Assembly (NCBI RefSeq): GCF_001427985.1
Contig: NZ_LMSA01000002.1
Coordinates: 339,550-403,549 of the forward strand
DNA length: 64,000 nt
Source: Knoellia sp. Soil729
GTDB lineage: Bacteria > Actinomycetota > Actinomycetes > Actinomycetales > Dermatophilaceae
Reading direction: 5' to 3'
Within the stretch, counting starts at the first letter, position 1. Each line of letters opens with the position of its first letter. This document shows, piece by piece, positions 48,259 to 57,510 of this stretch. Position numbers and translations under genes: made by a program. The notes beneath the pieces were generated by a model, which saw only the letters and a list, made by a program, of their open reading frames with translations, did not search any database and was not told the origin of the DNA.

Positions 48259-48567
48259 ATGAGCCGTCAGCTGACCCATGAGGAGATCGAGCGCCAGCTC
48301 GGCGACCTGCCGGGGTGGACCCGTGAGGGCGACGCCATCGTCGCGACGATCGAGGCCCCCGACTTTCCCGCCGCGATCCGCATCGTGGATGAGGTCGCCG
48401 AGGTCGCCGAGGAGATGAACCACCACCCCGACATCGACATCCGGTGGCGCACGACCCGCTGGCTCCTCACGACCCATGACGCCGGCGGGCTCACCCAGCT
48501 CGACATCGAGCAGGCTCACCGCATCACCGAGATCGCCCGTCGTCACGGAGCTCCTGCCAGTGACTGA
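48259..48567 (+). CDS. Pterin-4a-carbinolamine dehydratase-like protein
   Basis: A 102-residue PCD/DCoH fold protein. It has the pattern LGDLPGWTREGDAIVATIEA and the active-site stretch MNHHPDIDIRWRTTRWLLTT (about residues 54-73), with the two histidines that dehydrate 4a-hydroxy-tetrahydrobiopterin. No pterin-dependent hydroxylase is present nearby; in many bacteria the protein has a broader cofactor role. Its stop lies 8 bp inside the VIT gene start. Confidence 0.9.
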   Translation: MSRQLTHEEIERQLGDLPGWTREGDAIVATIEAPDFPAAIRIVDEVAEVAEEMNHHPDIDIRWRTTRWLLTTHDAGGLTQLDIEQAHRITEIARRHGAPASD

Positions 48568-49282
48568 GAACCCCCAGCTCGTCGACGAGCACGACGAGCC
48601 ACATGACGGGTCCATCGGAAGTCGCCTCAACTGGCTGCGTGCGGCGGTCCTCGGCGCCAACGACGGCATCGTGTCCACGGCCGGTCTGGTCATCGGCGTG
48701 GCCGCCGCCACGACCGAACGGTCCACGATCCTCACCGCCGGCCTTGCCGGTCTGGCGGCCGGTGCGATGAGCATGGCGGTCGGCGAGTACGTCTCGGTGA
48801 GCACCCAACGCGACACCGAGCAGTCGCTGCTGGCCAAGGAGCGTCGCGAGCTGCTGGAGGAACCCGAGGCCGAGCTCGACGAGCTCACCGAGATGTACGC
48901 CGACAGGGGCCTGTCGCCGGAGCTGGCCCGCGAGGTGGCGGTCCAGCTCACGGCCCATGACGCGCTGGGGGCGCACGCCGAGGTCGAGCTGGGAATCGAC
49001 CCGAACGCGCTCACGAGCCCGTGGCACGCCGCGTGGGCATCCCTCGTCGCCTTCACGGTCGGCGCCCTCATCCCACTCGTCGCCATCGTTCTGGCCACGG
49101 TCAGCATCCGTGTGCCCGTCACGGTCCTCGCGGTCGTCCTCTCGCTGTTCGGCACAGGCTGGCTCAGCGCCCGGCTGGGGTCGGCACCGGTGGGCCCGGC
49201 CGTGCGACGCGTCATCTTCGGCGGCGTCCTTGCCATGGCCGTGACCTATGGCATCGGCTCGCTGGTGGGCACCCAGATCTGA
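48560..49282 (+). CDS. VIT1/CCC1 family metal transporter
   Basis: A 240-residue integral membrane protein of the vacuolar-iron-transporter-like family. Its first helix and signature are GANDGIVSTAGLVIGVAAAT (about residues 31-50), followed by AGAMSMAVGEYVSVSTQRDT. The cytoplasmic loop (about 80-145, EEPEAELDELTEMYADRGLS) is acidic, and three further helices follow. These proteins export iron or manganese from the cytoplasm. The GTG at 48560 overlaps the pterin dehydratase gene; GGAG lies upstream. Confidence 0.88.
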   Translation: MTENPQLVDEHDEPHDGSIGSRLNWLRAAVLGANDGIVSTAGLVIGVAAATTERSTILTAGLAGLAAGAMSMAVGEYVSVSTQRDTEQSLLAKERRELLEEPEAELDELTEMYADRGLSPELAREVAVQLTAHDALGAHAEVELGIDPNALTSPWHAAWASLVAFTVGALIPLVAIVLATVSIRVPVTVLAVVLSLFGTGWLSARLGSAPVGPAVRRVIFGGVLAMAVTYGIGSLVGTQI

Positions 49283-49977
49283 TGACGCGCTTCCTCGTCG
49301 TCCAGCACGAGCCCGAGGCTCCCGGCGGCTGGCTCGCCGAACGCTGGGCCGAGCTGGGAATCACCGTCGACACGGTGCGCCCCGACCTCGGTGATCCGGT
49401 GCCCAAGACCCTGTCGCACGACGCCCTGGTGGTCCTGGGCGGTGCCATGAACGCCTACGAGGACGACCGCTACGCGTGGCTCGCACCGACCAAGGCGCTG
49501 CTGCGCGCGTCGGTCGCGGACGGCATACCGACGCTGGGTGTCTGCCTGGGCCACCAGCTGATGGGGGTGGCCCTCGGAGGCGAGGTCATCCTCAACCCGA
49601 TGGGTCGGACCAGCGGCCTGGTTCCCTTGTCGCTCAACGCTGCCGGCGAGAGCGACCCCCTCCTCGAGGGACTCTCGGGGAGAGACGTCGTGCACTACAA
49701 CGGCGACGTCGTGAGTCGTCTCCCCGACGGCGCCACCCTGCTCGCGACGGCACCGGACGGGTCCGTGCAGGCTGCCCGCTTCGCACCCCGGGCATGGGGC
49801 GTGCAGTTCCACCCCGAGACGACCCCGGAGATCTTCGCCGGCTGGATGACGACGTTCGAGCCACAGGGTGAGGAGCCCGCCGACGGACCACGCCAGTGGC
49901 TCGACGCGATGGAGTCGCGTCGTGCGACGGTCCGCACCACCGGGTATGCCGTGGCCGAGGCCTTCGCTCGCGCCTGA
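49282..49977 (+). CDS. Class I glutamine amidotransferase (GATase1)
   Basis: A 231-residue stand-alone amidotransferase of the GuaA-like GATase family. The catalytic Cys lies in TLGVCLGHQLMGVALGG (about residues 81-97), and His and Glu in WGVQFHPETTPEIF (about 172-185). A free-standing GATase1 hydrolyses glutamine or gamma-glutamyl compounds; the substrate is unknown. Its ATG overlaps the VIT stop (TGATG). A small hairpin follows at 49983. Confidence 0.87.
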   Translation: MTRFLVVQHEPEAPGGWLAERWAELGITVDTVRPDLGDPVPKTLSHDALVVLGGAMNAYEDDRYAWLAPTKALLRASVADGIPTLGVCLGHQLMGVALGGEVILNPMGRTSGLVPLSLNAAGESDPLLEGLSGRDVVHYNGDVVSRLPDGATLLATAPDGSVQAARFAPRAWGVQFHPETTPEIFAGWMTTFEPQGEEPADGPRQWLDAMESRRATVRTTGYAVAEAFARA

Positions 49978-49982
49978 CCTTC

Positions 49983-50000
49983 CGGGGCGCACCGGCCCCG
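49983..50000. terminator. Short GC hairpin between convergent genes
   Basis: CGGGGC-gcaccg-GCCCCG forms a 6-bp stem with a 6-nt loop in the 32-bp gap between the amidotransferase and malQ stops. An alternative 6-bp pairing, ACCGGC (49991-49996) with GCCGGT (50005-50010), overlaps it. Confidence 0.45.
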
Positions 50001-50009
50001 CCGTGCCGG

Positions 50010-52142
50010 TCAGTCGCCTCGGGTTGCCTCGAAGAGGACGGGTGCGAGCTCGGACTCCAGAACCTCCTCGAGCGACACCGGGCGCTCGTCCGGCCCGGCG
50101 AGCGGGATCCGCCAGTTGGGGTACTCGTCGTCGGTGCCCGGCTGGTTGATCGCCCTGCGGTCTCCCACGACGTCGGCGAGCGAGACCGCCAGCATCGCGC
50201 TGGGCGTGTGGCCCAGCCAGCGGTGCATCGCCTCGATGACCGAGGGCAGCCCGGCGCCCTCCTCGAGCCAGCCGCGCGCGACGAGTGCCTCACGCATCGT
50301 GGCGATGGACTGCTCCTCCTGGGCGCGTTCCTCCTCCACCGGACGCGTGAGGAGGCCGAGTCGCTCGCGGATGTCGACGTGCTCGAGGGTGAGGAAACCC
50401 GCTGTGGGAGGGAGGTCGTGGGTCGTCACCGACGACAGGCACAGCTCGCGGTAGTCCTCGGGAGGGATCGGCCCCTCGTCGGTCGTCTCGAACCACATGA
50501 TGCTGGTGCCGAGGACGCCGCGCTCGCTGAGGTATTCACGCGCGTTGGCCGGGACGACTCCCAGGTCCTCGCCGATGACCACGGCACCGGCGCGCTGCGC
50601 CTCGAGGCACAGGATTCCGATGAGGGCCTCGTGGTCATAGGTGACGTAGGTGCCGTCGGCCGGCGTGAGGCCCTCCGGGATCCACCAGAGGCGGAAGAGA
50701 CCGATGATGTGGTCGACACGGATGCCCCCCGAGTCGCGCAGGACCGTGCGGACCATGTCACGAAACGGCGCGTAGCCCAGCTCGGCCAGGCGCTCGGGGT
50801 GCCACGGCGGCTGCGACCAGTTCTGTCCCAGCTGGTTGAACTGGTCCGGCGGTGCACCCACCGTCACCCCGCGAGCGAGAGCGTGGGCGAGGCCCCACGA
50901 GTCGGCGCCCCGGGGGTGGACCCCCACGGCGAGGTCGTGGACGACCCCCAGCGACATGCCGGCGTCCTTGGCCTCGCGCTGGACCTCGCCGAGCTGACGG
51001 TCGAGCAGCCACTGCAGCCACATGTGGAACCCGACGAGCGCCGTGTGGGCCGCCGTGAACTCGGCGACGGCCGGGCTCTCGGGGTCGTGGTACTCGGAGG
51101 GCCACTGCGACCAGGGCAACCCGTGCCGCTCGGCGAGCGCGCACCATGTGGCGAAGGTGGCCAGCCCCTCCCCCTCGCGCTCGCAGAACCGGTCGAAGTC
51201 ACGCGCGCGACGACCCTCCAGGCCGACGGCGTGCACAAGCCCCAGCGCCTCGCGCTTGGCGGCCCATGCGGCGTCACGGTCGATCGTGTCGGCGGTGTTG
51301 AGGGCCTGGACGCCGGCGGCGAGCTCGGCGACCCGCTCGCGGGCAGCCTCGTCGAGCCGCACCAGCTCGGGGATGTCCTCGATGCGCAGGTAGACCGGGT
51401 TGACGAAACGACGCGTCGTCGGCAGGTAGGGCGAGGGCTCCATCGGTGCCACGGGCTCGGCGGCGTGCAGCGGGTTGATGAGGACGAAGTCGGCCCCGAG
51501 GTCGCTCGCGGCCCACGAGGCGAGCTCACCGAGGTCGCCGAGGTCACCCAGGCCCCACGAGCCGGCCGAGCGCACCTGGTAGATCTGCGTCATCAGGCCG
51601 GTGACGCCTCCGTGGCGCAGGACCTCGGGCAGCTCGAGCCGCTCCGGGGTGACGACGAGGGTGGCGACGCCGGTGCCGTCGGCCACTGCCGGCCCGTCGA
51701 GGTGGGCGACGAGGCGGTGCCACCCGGTCGGGACATCGCCCGGCAGCTCGAAGGTGGCCTCCCCGACCTCGCGACCGTCGATGGTGCGGGGGTGGACCCA
51801 ACGCTCCACCTGCGGCACCTCGCGGACGCTGCCGTCCTCGAGCTCGAGCGTCAGCGACACGGCTGCGCCGTGGGGCACGTGCGCACGGACCCATGGGGTC
51901 CAGCCCTCACGGCATACGACGGTTGCGGGCAGCGTGCGCCGCCAGGGGCGGTCCTCGACCTCGGCCAGGGCGGCAGTGACGGACTCCTCGGAGTCCGTGG
52001 GCACGCCGAGTGCTGCGAGGACGCTGCGCAGCGCTCCGTCGGCGATCACCGTGTGGGTTCCCTTCCAGTCCACGAACTCGGTGGCCACGCCATGGGCGTG
52101 GGCGAGCTCGACGAGGGCGGGGGACGGGGCAACCGGGGTCAT
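50010..52142 (-). CDS. malQ: 4-alpha-glucanotransferase
   Basis: A 710-residue GH77 enzyme (amylomaltase) that transfers alpha-1,4-glucan chains. The nucleophile Asp is in SGGIRVDHIIGLFRLWW (about residues 460-476), the acid/base Glu in GAVVIGEDLGVVPANARE, and the third aspartate in TTHDLPPTAGFL. An extra N-terminal domain (residues 1-150) is typical of actinobacterial MalQ. It acts in glycogen and maltodextrin metabolism, but no other such genes are adjacent. The ATG at 52142 has a weak CAGGAT box 6 nt upstream. Confidence 0.95.
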   Translation of the reverse strand: MTPVAPSPALVELAHAHGVATEFVDWKGTHTVIADGALRSVLAALGVPTDSEESVTAALAEVEDRPWRRTLPATVVCREGWTPWVRAHVPHGAAVSLTLELEDGSVREVPQVERWVHPRTIDGREVGEATFELPGDVPTGWHRLVAHLDGPAVADGTGVATLVVTPERLELPEVLRHGGVTGLMTQIYQVRSAGSWGLGDLGDLGELASWAASDLGADFVLINPLHAAEPVAPMEPSPYLPTTRRFVNPVYLRIEDIPELVRLDEAARERVAELAAGVQALNTADTIDRDAAWAAKREALGLVHAVGLEGRRARDFDRFCEREGEGLATFATWCALAERHGLPWSQWPSEYHDPESPAVAEFTAAHTALVGFHMWLQWLLDRQLGEVQREAKDAGMSLGVVHDLAVGVHPRGADSWGLAHALARGVTVGAPPDQFNQLGQNWSQPPWHPERLAELGYAPFRDMVRTVLRDSGGIRVDHIIGLFRLWWIPEGLTPADGTYVTYDHEALIGILCLEAQRAGAVVIGEDLGVVPANAREYLSERGVLGTSIMWFETTDEGPIPPEDYRELCLSSVTTHDLPPTAGFLTLEHVDIRERLGLLTRPVEEERAQEEQSIATMREALVARGWLEEGAGLPSVIEAMHRWLGHTPSAMLAVSLADVVGDRRAINQPGTDDEYPNWRIPLAGPDERPVSLEEVLESELAPVLFEATRGD

Positions 52143-52177
52143 GTGTCCATCCTGCCCGTCGGGCCAGCCACGACGAG

Positions 52178-52213
52178 GCAAGGGCGCCGTCGCATGTGCG
52201 ACGACGCCCTTGC
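52178..52213 (-). terminator. Terminator hairpin after the symporter operon
   Basis: Arms 52178-52194 and 52197-52213 (17 bp, one mismatch at 52187/52204) meet with a 2-nt loop. It lies 22 bp after the symporter stop and 36 bp before malQ on the same strand. Confidence 0.8.
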
Positions 52214-52234
52214 GAGCTCAGCTCCCGCAGCGGG

Positions 52235-53917
52235 TCAGGGGCTGGCCGTGGTCTCGCGTGGTCCGAGGTCGAGCTTCTGGACGCGGGGGTCGCCCGCCTC
52301 CGCGAAGTAGTCGCCCTTGATCGTCTCGTCCACACCGTTGGGCACCTTGGCCGCGTTGAGCGCGACGCTCAGCACGGCGGCGATGATGAGGTTGATCGCG
52401 AACGCCGTGAGGCCGATGTAGCCCATCTGCGCGATGCCGGGGATGTTGGCCACGGACCCACCGAAGTGGTTGCCCGTGGCCGGGTTGATGACGTTGTAGG
52501 CCGCCAGGGTGCCGTAGACCATGCCGACCGCCCAGCCCGCGAGCAGCGCCCACCGGTGGAACCAGCGGGTGTAGAGGCCGAAGACGATCGCCGGGAAGGT
52601 CTGCAGGATCCAGATGCCGCCGAGGAGCTGGAAGTTGATCGCGTTCTGCTTGTCCAGGAGCAGGACGAAGACGAGCGCGAAGCCCTTGACGACCAGCGAG
52701 ACCAGCTTGGAGACCTGGGCCTCCTGCTTGGGGGTCGCGTCCGGCCTGACCCACTCCTTGTAGACGTTGCGGGTGAACGTGTTGGCCGCCGCGATCGACA
52801 TGATCGCCGCGGGCACGAGGGCACCGATGGCGATGGCCGCGAACGCGACACCGGCGAACCAGCTCGGGAACATGTCCTCGAAGAGCTGCGGCACGACGAG
52901 CTGGGCGTTGGGCTTGCCGTCGAGGCCGATGGGCTTGGTGCCGGCAGCGATCGCCACCCACCCGAGCAGGGCGAGCAGCCCGAGGATGAACGAGTAGGCC
53001 GGCAGGATGGCCGCGTTGCGCCGGATGACGTTGCGCGAGCTCGCCGACAGGCTCGCCGTGATCGAGTGCGGGTACATGAACAGCGCGAGCGCCGACCCGA
53101 GTCCCAGCGTGGCGTAGGCCCACAGCTGCTGGCTGCCCGGGATGAAGGCCCCGGTCGGCTTGCCGGTGGTGGGGTTGGGCTTGGCCATCTTGTCCTGTGC
53201 GGCGCTGAAGATCGTGTCCCAGCCACCTACCTTGGAGGGTAGGTAGATGATCGCCACGATGATCACGAGGTAGATCAGCGTGTCCTTGACGAACGCGATG
53301 ATCGCCGGCGCGCGCAGGCCGCTGCTGTAGGTGTAGGCGGCAAGCACGACGAACGCGACGAACAGCGGTGCGTCCTTGGCGAGCCAGTTGCTTCCGCCAC
53401 CGACACCGGCGACCTCGAGGACGGCCTGGATGCCGACGAGCTGCAGGGCGATGTAGGGCATGATCGCCAGGAAGCCGGTGATGGCGACGGCGAGCGAGAG
53501 CTCACGGCTGCCGTAGCGGCCCTTGACGAAGTCGGCCGGCGTGACGTAGCCGTGCCGGTGGCTCACCGACCACAACCTGCCCATGAAGACGAAGATGATC
53601 GGGTAGAGCACGATCGTGTAGGGCACCGCGAAGAAGCCGGACACCGAACCGAGGGCGAACATCGCCGCCGGGACCGCGACGAACGTGTATGCCGTGTAGA
53701 GGTCACCTCCGAGGAGGAACCAGGTCACCCAGGTGCCGAAGGACCGGCCACCGAGCCCCCACTCGTCGAGCGACTCCATGTTGGCCGGTCGGCGCCACCG
53801 TGTGGCCATGAACCCCATGACGGTGACGATGAGGAAGAGCACGATGAGGACGGTCAGTGCCGTCCCGTTGATGCCGGTGTGCGCGTCCGCGGGGACTGCT
53901 GTGCTCAGGGTGCTCAT
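52235..53917 (-). CDS. Sodium:solute symporter family protein (monocarboxylate type)
   Basis: A 560-residue membrane protein with about 13 helices of the SSS family. Recognisable segments are LGGDLYTAYTFVAVPAAMFA, VTPADFVKGRYGSRELSLAV and LFMYPHSITASLSASSRNVI, which resemble MctC- and ActP-type transporters of acetate, pyruvate or propionate. The real substrate is not certain. It starts at 53917 inside the stop of a small DUF3311 membrane protein (ATGA), the normal partner for this transporter subgroup. Confidence 0.88.
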   Translation of the reverse strand: MSTLSTAVPADAHTGINGTALTVLIVLFLIVTVMGFMATRWRRPANMESLDEWGLGGRSFGTWVTWFLLGGDLYTAYTFVAVPAAMFALGSVSGFFAVPYTIVLYPIIFVFMGRLWSVSHRHGYVTPADFVKGRYGSRELSLAVAITGFLAIMPYIALQLVGIQAVLEVAGVGGGSNWLAKDAPLFVAFVVLAAYTYSSGLRAPAIIAFVKDTLIYLVIIVAIIYLPSKVGGWDTIFSAAQDKMAKPNPTTGKPTGAFIPGSQQLWAYATLGLGSALALFMYPHSITASLSASSRNVIRRNAAILPAYSFILGLLALLGWVAIAAGTKPIGLDGKPNAQLVVPQLFEDMFPSWFAGVAFAAIAIGALVPAAIMSIAAANTFTRNVYKEWVRPDATPKQEAQVSKLVSLVVKGFALVFVLLLDKQNAINFQLLGGIWILQTFPAIVFGLYTRWFHRWALLAGWAVGMVYGTLAAYNVINPATGNHFGGSVANIPGIAQMGYIGLTAFAINLIIAAVLSVALNAAKVPNGVDETIKGDYFAEAGDPRVQKLDLGPRETTASP

Positions 53918-54312
53918 CGGTTGCCCTCCTCGGCGTCGAACGGCTGGCCGTCGTGCAGGTCGGCGTCAGTGGCGTCACCGATCGTCGCGCCCTGGGAGTG
54001 GCGGCCTCGTCCGGACCCGGTGGGTCCGGTGGGGCGGTGCGGGTGTCGCTGCGCATCCGTCATGGGGCGGTGCGGGCGTGCCTTGAGGACGATCCGGTAC
54101 GCGCTGTAGGTCATCGCCGAGCAGAGGAAGACCCAGAGGAACTGGTACCAGATGAAGAAGGGGAAGCCCCAGAGCTTGGGCTCGAGCTTGGCGTAGGAGC
54201 CCACCCACATCAGCGCAACGATGGGGATCAGGAGCAGGACGCCGGCCGCGGCCAGGAGTCCTTTGTTGGCGGGTGGGACCGTGTCGTGGTCCACGACCTC
54301 GTGTTCGTCCAC
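53914..54312 (-). CDS. DUF3311 small membrane protein
   Basis: A 132-residue protein with two helices (GLLAAAGVLLLIPIVALMWV, about 19-38, and WYQFLWVFLCSAMTYSAYRI, about 55-74) and a charged histidine-rich tail. DUF3311 proteins sit beside sodium:solute symporters and are thought to be small partners. The GTG at 54312 is chosen because AGGAAAGG lies 8 nt upstream; an ATG at 54351 is in frame but has no such site. Confidence 0.85.
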   Translation of the reverse strand: MDEHEVVDHDTVPPANKGLLAAAGVLLLIPIVALMWVGSYAKLEPKLWGFPFFIWYQFLWVFLCSAMTYSAYRIVLKARPHRPMTDAQRHPHRPTGPTGSGRGRHSQGATIGDATDADLHDGQPFDAEEGNR

Positions 54313-54642
54313 GAGAACAACCTTTCCTCGGCGAGGGGTGCGCGTCATTGCGCCGCACCCGCGAACACTAGACCTGTGACGTGTCCCACGTCGCAGCGCC
54401 GCGCCGCCAATTTCGGCGCTCGGCACAGGCAGCTTCGGGCTCCTCGGCGGCGGCGGTACTCCTCTGGCGCCGCTCGACCGCCTGCCTCGGTGGGAACGAC
54501 GGATGCGGTCCGCTCAACGATGTCTGCGAGCAGTTCCGCGCCCCCCACCCTTTCGTTGCCGGACGGCATCCGCCCCTCGTTCAGGCGACACTCAATGCGC
54601 CACTGTTAGCCTGCCAACGCCATCGAGGGACGGGTCAGGTGC
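54313..54642. other. 330-bp divergent intergenic region
   Basis: It separates the DUF3311-symporter operon (minus) from the histidine kinase gene (plus). Possible -10 boxes are TAGTGT on the minus strand (54370-54365), about 50 nt before the DUF3311 GTG, and TAGCCT on the plus strand (54606-54611), 31 nt before the kinase GTG. An inverted repeat GACGTG-tcc-CACGTC (54378-54392) beside the first box could be an operator. A 6-bp stem (54401-54419) is the only other structure. I see no gene. Confidence 0.45.
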
Positions 54643-56019
54643 GTGAGACGTTGGAACGCTTGGTCGCTGCGACGCCGGGTTCTCGTCGTGTCGGCAGCCG
54701 CGGTGACGGTGGCCATCGCTCTTGGTGTGGTCGGATTCGTCGTCGCGCTCGACCGGATCCTCTACAGCTCCGCGCAGGACTCTGCCCGAAACCATGCCCA
54801 CGAGATCAGCAGCACCATCGCCTCGGGTGAGCAACCCGCGAGGACCGCGCTCAGTGACGTCACGAGCAAGGGCTCGCTGGTGCAGGTCCTCGACAGTGGC
54901 CAACACGTCGTCGCCTCCTCCGAGCCCGCGCTCGAGGGCAGGCCGATCACCAGGCTGCGTCCCGGGCCGGGCGTCGTGCAGGTGGACCAGGAAGCGACCC
55001 TGCGGGGCGAGGTCGGTGAACCGCACGCCCTCGTCGCCGAAGGTGTCACGGACCCCAACGGCGCGGCATACGTCGTCGTCGTGGCCAACCCACTGGACGT
55101 GGAAGCGACGACCATTCGCACGGCCACGGTGCTTCTCGCGCTGGGCGCGGTGGTACTCCTGCTCGTCCTGATCGTGCTCATCGACCGCATCCTCGAACAG
55201 GCTCTCGAGCCCGTCGAGCGCATCCGAGAGGAGGTCGCCCGAATCACCCGGGTGAGCGGTCGGGGCCACCTCACCGTGCCGCCCTCGGGCGACGAGATCG
55301 CCCGGTTGGCCGAGACGATGAACGTCATGCTCGACCGACTCGAACGCGCGGACGCCACCACCCGACGCTTCATCTCCGACGCCTCGCACGAGCTGCGCAG
55401 TCCGCTGGCGACGATCCGCACCGCGATGGAGGTCGCGGCCCAGCACCCCGGACCGGACCCCGAACGTGACGCGGTGATCTCCGGCGAGGTCCTGCGCATG
55501 CAGCACCTGGTCGAGGACCTGCTCACCCTGGCCAAGGTCGACGACGGGGGGCGGCTGACCCTCGAGGAGGTGGACCTCGACGACCTCGTCGAGGCCGAGG
55601 TCCGGCGAGTACGCGCCATGGACACCGCGCCCGTCACGGCGGCCATCACTGCCGCGCGCATCGTGGGCGACCGCCCCAAGCTCGCGCAGGCTCTGCGCAA
55701 CCTCGTCGACAACGCGATGCGCCACACCGTCGGAGGTGTGGCGCTCGCCGTGCGGCCCGCCGGAGATGTCGTGGTGCTCACCGTCGACAACGACGGGAAG
55801 CCGGTGCCCCTCGACCAGCGGGAGGCGGTGTTCGAGCGGTTTGCCCGGCTCGAGGAGTCCCGTGAGCGTGACACCGGGGGCAGTGGCCTCGGGCTCGCGA
55901 TCGTCCGGACCATCGTCGAGGCCCACGGCGGCTCGGTCGAGGCGACGCAGACTCCCCAGGGCCAGTGCCGCTTCGAGGTCACGCTCCCCCGCGAACGGCC
56001 TCCTCTCGCTCACTCCTGA
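54643..56019 (+). CDS. Sensor histidine kinase
   Basis: A 458-residue membrane kinase. It has two helices (VLVVSAAAVTVAIALGVVGF, about 13-32, and TATVLLALGAVVLLLVLIVL, about 164-183) flanking an extracytoplasmic sensor of about 125 residues, a HAMP domain, a HisKA domain with the phosphorylated His in FISDASHELRSPLATIRT (about 240-258), and an HATPase domain with NLVDNAMRH, VDNDGKPV and GGSGLGLAIV. It converges on the response regulator gene, overlapping it by 10 bp at the 3' ends. The signal is unknown. Confidence 0.92.
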   Translation: MRRWNAWSLRRRVLVVSAAAVTVAIALGVVGFVVALDRILYSSAQDSARNHAHEISSTIASGEQPARTALSDVTSKGSLVQVLDSGQHVVASSEPALEGRPITRLRPGPGVVQVDQEATLRGEVGEPHALVAEGVTDPNGAAYVVVVANPLDVEATTIRTATVLLALGAVVLLLVLIVLIDRILEQALEPVERIREEVARITRVSGRGHLTVPPSGDEIARLAETMNVMLDRLERADATTRRFISDASHELRSPLATIRTAMEVAAQHPGPDPERDAVISGEVLRMQHLVEDLLTLAKVDDGGRLTLEEVDLDDLVEAEVRRVRAMDTAPVTAAITAARIVGDRPKLAQALRNLVDNAMRHTVGGVALAVRPAGDVVVLTVDNDGKPVPLDQREAVFERFARLEESRERDTGGSGLGLAIVRTIVEAHGGSVEATQTPQGQCRFEVTLPRERPPLAHS

Positions 56020-56705
56020 GTCGGCTCCCCGCCGTCCACCGCCATGAGCCGGTAGCCCATTCCGCGCACGGTGACCAGGGATGTGACACCGAACGCGACG
56101 TCGATCTTGCGCCGCAGGTAGCCGACGTAGACCTCCACGATGTTCTCGCTGCCGTCGAAGGCCTGGTCCCAGACGTTGTCGAGGATTTCGGCCTTGGACA
56201 GCACGACCTCGGGGTGGCGCATGAGGAACTGCAGGACGGAGAACTCCTTGGCGGTCAGGGAGATGGGGTGGCCGTTGCGGCTCACCGTGCGCCTGTTCGG
56301 GTCGAGCTTGAGGCCGCCGACAGCGAGGTCAACCGGTCTGGGCGGCGCACCGCGGCGCACGAGCGCCCGCAGCCGGGCCACGAGGACGACGAAGCTGAAC
56401 GGCTTGGTCAGGTAGTCGTCGGCACCGAGCTCGAAGGCGTCGGTCTGGTCGTACTCGCCGTCCTTGGCGGTCAGCATCATGGCCGGCGCCCACACCTTGA
56501 GCTGGCGGAGGTTGCGCAGGACCTCGTAGCCGTTGCGACGCGGCAGCATGATGTCGAGGACGATGACGTCATAGGGGTTCTCGGTGGCCATCCACTGGCC
56601 CGTGACCCCGTCATGCGCGACGTCGACGACGAAGCCCTCGTTCGTCAGGCCCCGGCGGATCGTCTCTGCCAGTGCCTTCTCGTCCTCAACGAGCAGAACT
56701 CGCAT
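56010..56705 (-). CDS. OmpR-family response regulator
   Basis: A 231-residue regulator. The receiver domain (residues 1-120) has the acidic pocket LLVEDEKA, the phosphoacceptor Asp in VIVLDIMLPRRNGYEVL (about residue 51) and the lysine in YLTKPFSF. The C-terminal winged helix (about 135-225) has SLTAKEFSVLQFLMRHPE and IVEVYVGYLRRKID. It is the likely partner of the convergent kinase. Its start overlaps the PAP2 gene by 20 bp, so they are co-transcribed. Direct repeats at 57511 upstream of the operon may be its binding site. Confidence 0.93.
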   Translation of the reverse strand: MRVLLVEDEKALAETIRRGLTNEGFVVDVAHDGVTGQWMATENPYDVIVLDIMLPRRNGYEVLRNLRQLKVWAPAMMLTAKDGEYDQTDAFELGADDYLTKPFSFVVLVARLRALVRRGAPPRPVDLAVGGLKLDPNRRTVSRNGHPISLTAKEFSVLQFLMRHPEVVLSKAEILDNVWDQAFDGSENIVEVYVGYLRRKIDVAFGVTSLVTVRGMGYRLMAVDGGEPTQE

Positions 56706-57489
56706 GGCTTCCCTTCGCATCGTCGGGGCTGCTGGCTGGACTGGTGCCAGGGAGCAGCGTCGCCGCACCGGCGGTGGCCGGGGCAAGACCCATTCTCGTC
56801 AACAGTGTGGCCGCGAGAGCCATGAACGGCGTGGCGGCGACGACGGTCACCGCGAGGACGGCGACGGCGAGCACCCACGCGGCCACCACGTCGGTGGCCC
56901 AGTGGTAGCCGAGATAGACCCGGCTCGCGCCCACGACCAGGCTTGCGGCGGAGGCCACGACCACGGCGGTGACCCGAGTGCCGCGCGTCGCCGTGGGCCA
57001 CACGAGCAGGAGCACGACCAGTCCGAGGAACACGGTGGAGAACAGGGTGTGGCCGGACGGGAACGAGTAGCCGTTGTCGACCGGCCCCATGACATAGCGG
57101 GCCGCGGGGCGGTGCCGTTCGACCAGGTGCTTGCCGAGGAGCGTCAGCACGACGCCGGCTCCCATGGCGCCGGCGAAGAGCACCGCGCGGGCGCGGTCAC
57201 GCGGCCCGAACCACAACCAGGCGAGGACCAGCAGGCTGAGCACGGCGACGGAGACCTCGCTCCCGACGAGGCTGGCCAGCTCGGCGACGATGGTCAGCAC
57301 CGGGCGCCTCATGGACGCCACCGACGAGGTGATGCCCGGGTCGTACGTGGAGAGGTCCGCGTGCTCGTCCACTCCGTCCACCAGTCCGACCACCCCGGCC
57401 ACACAGGCTGCGGCGACTCCGGCCCCGGTGAGCACGGAGGTCCTGGAGGCGGGCGTCGACGGCAGGGCGAGGTGGGGTCGGGAGGGCAT
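56686..57489 (-). CDS. PAP2 family membrane phosphatase
   Basis: A 267-residue integral membrane phosphatase. The three phosphatase motifs are KHLVERHRP (about residues 119-127), SFPSGHT and SRVYLGYHWATD, all intact. Predicted helices flank them. Substrates of the family include undecaprenyl pyrophosphate and phosphatidic acid. It is first in a two-gene operon with the response regulator, so it may be autoregulated with it or be a target of the pair. The ATG is at 57489; AGGAGG lies too far upstream (17 nt) to be a convincing site. Confidence 0.88.
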   Translation of the reverse strand: MPSRPHLALPSTPASRTSVLTGAGVAAACVAGVVGLVDGVDEHADLSTYDPGITSSVASMRRPVLTIVAELASLVGSEVSVAVLSLLVLAWLWFGPRDRARAVLFAGAMGAGVVLTLLGKHLVERHRPAARYVMGPVDNGYSFPSGHTLFSTVFLGLVVLLLVWPTATRGTRVTAVVVASAASLVVGASRVYLGYHWATDVVAAWVLAVAVLAVTVVAATPFMALAATLLTRMGLAPATAGAATLLPGTSPASSPDDAKGSHASSAR

Positions 57490-57510
57490 GGGACCACTGT
57501 CGCCCCGTCC

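Noticed and set aside
54378-54392. A CRP/GlxR site in the DUF3311-kinase gap
   Set aside because: TGTGA and a degenerate partner are present but 11 bp apart instead of 6. I list only the GACGTG-tcc-CACGTC repeat as a weak operator candidate.
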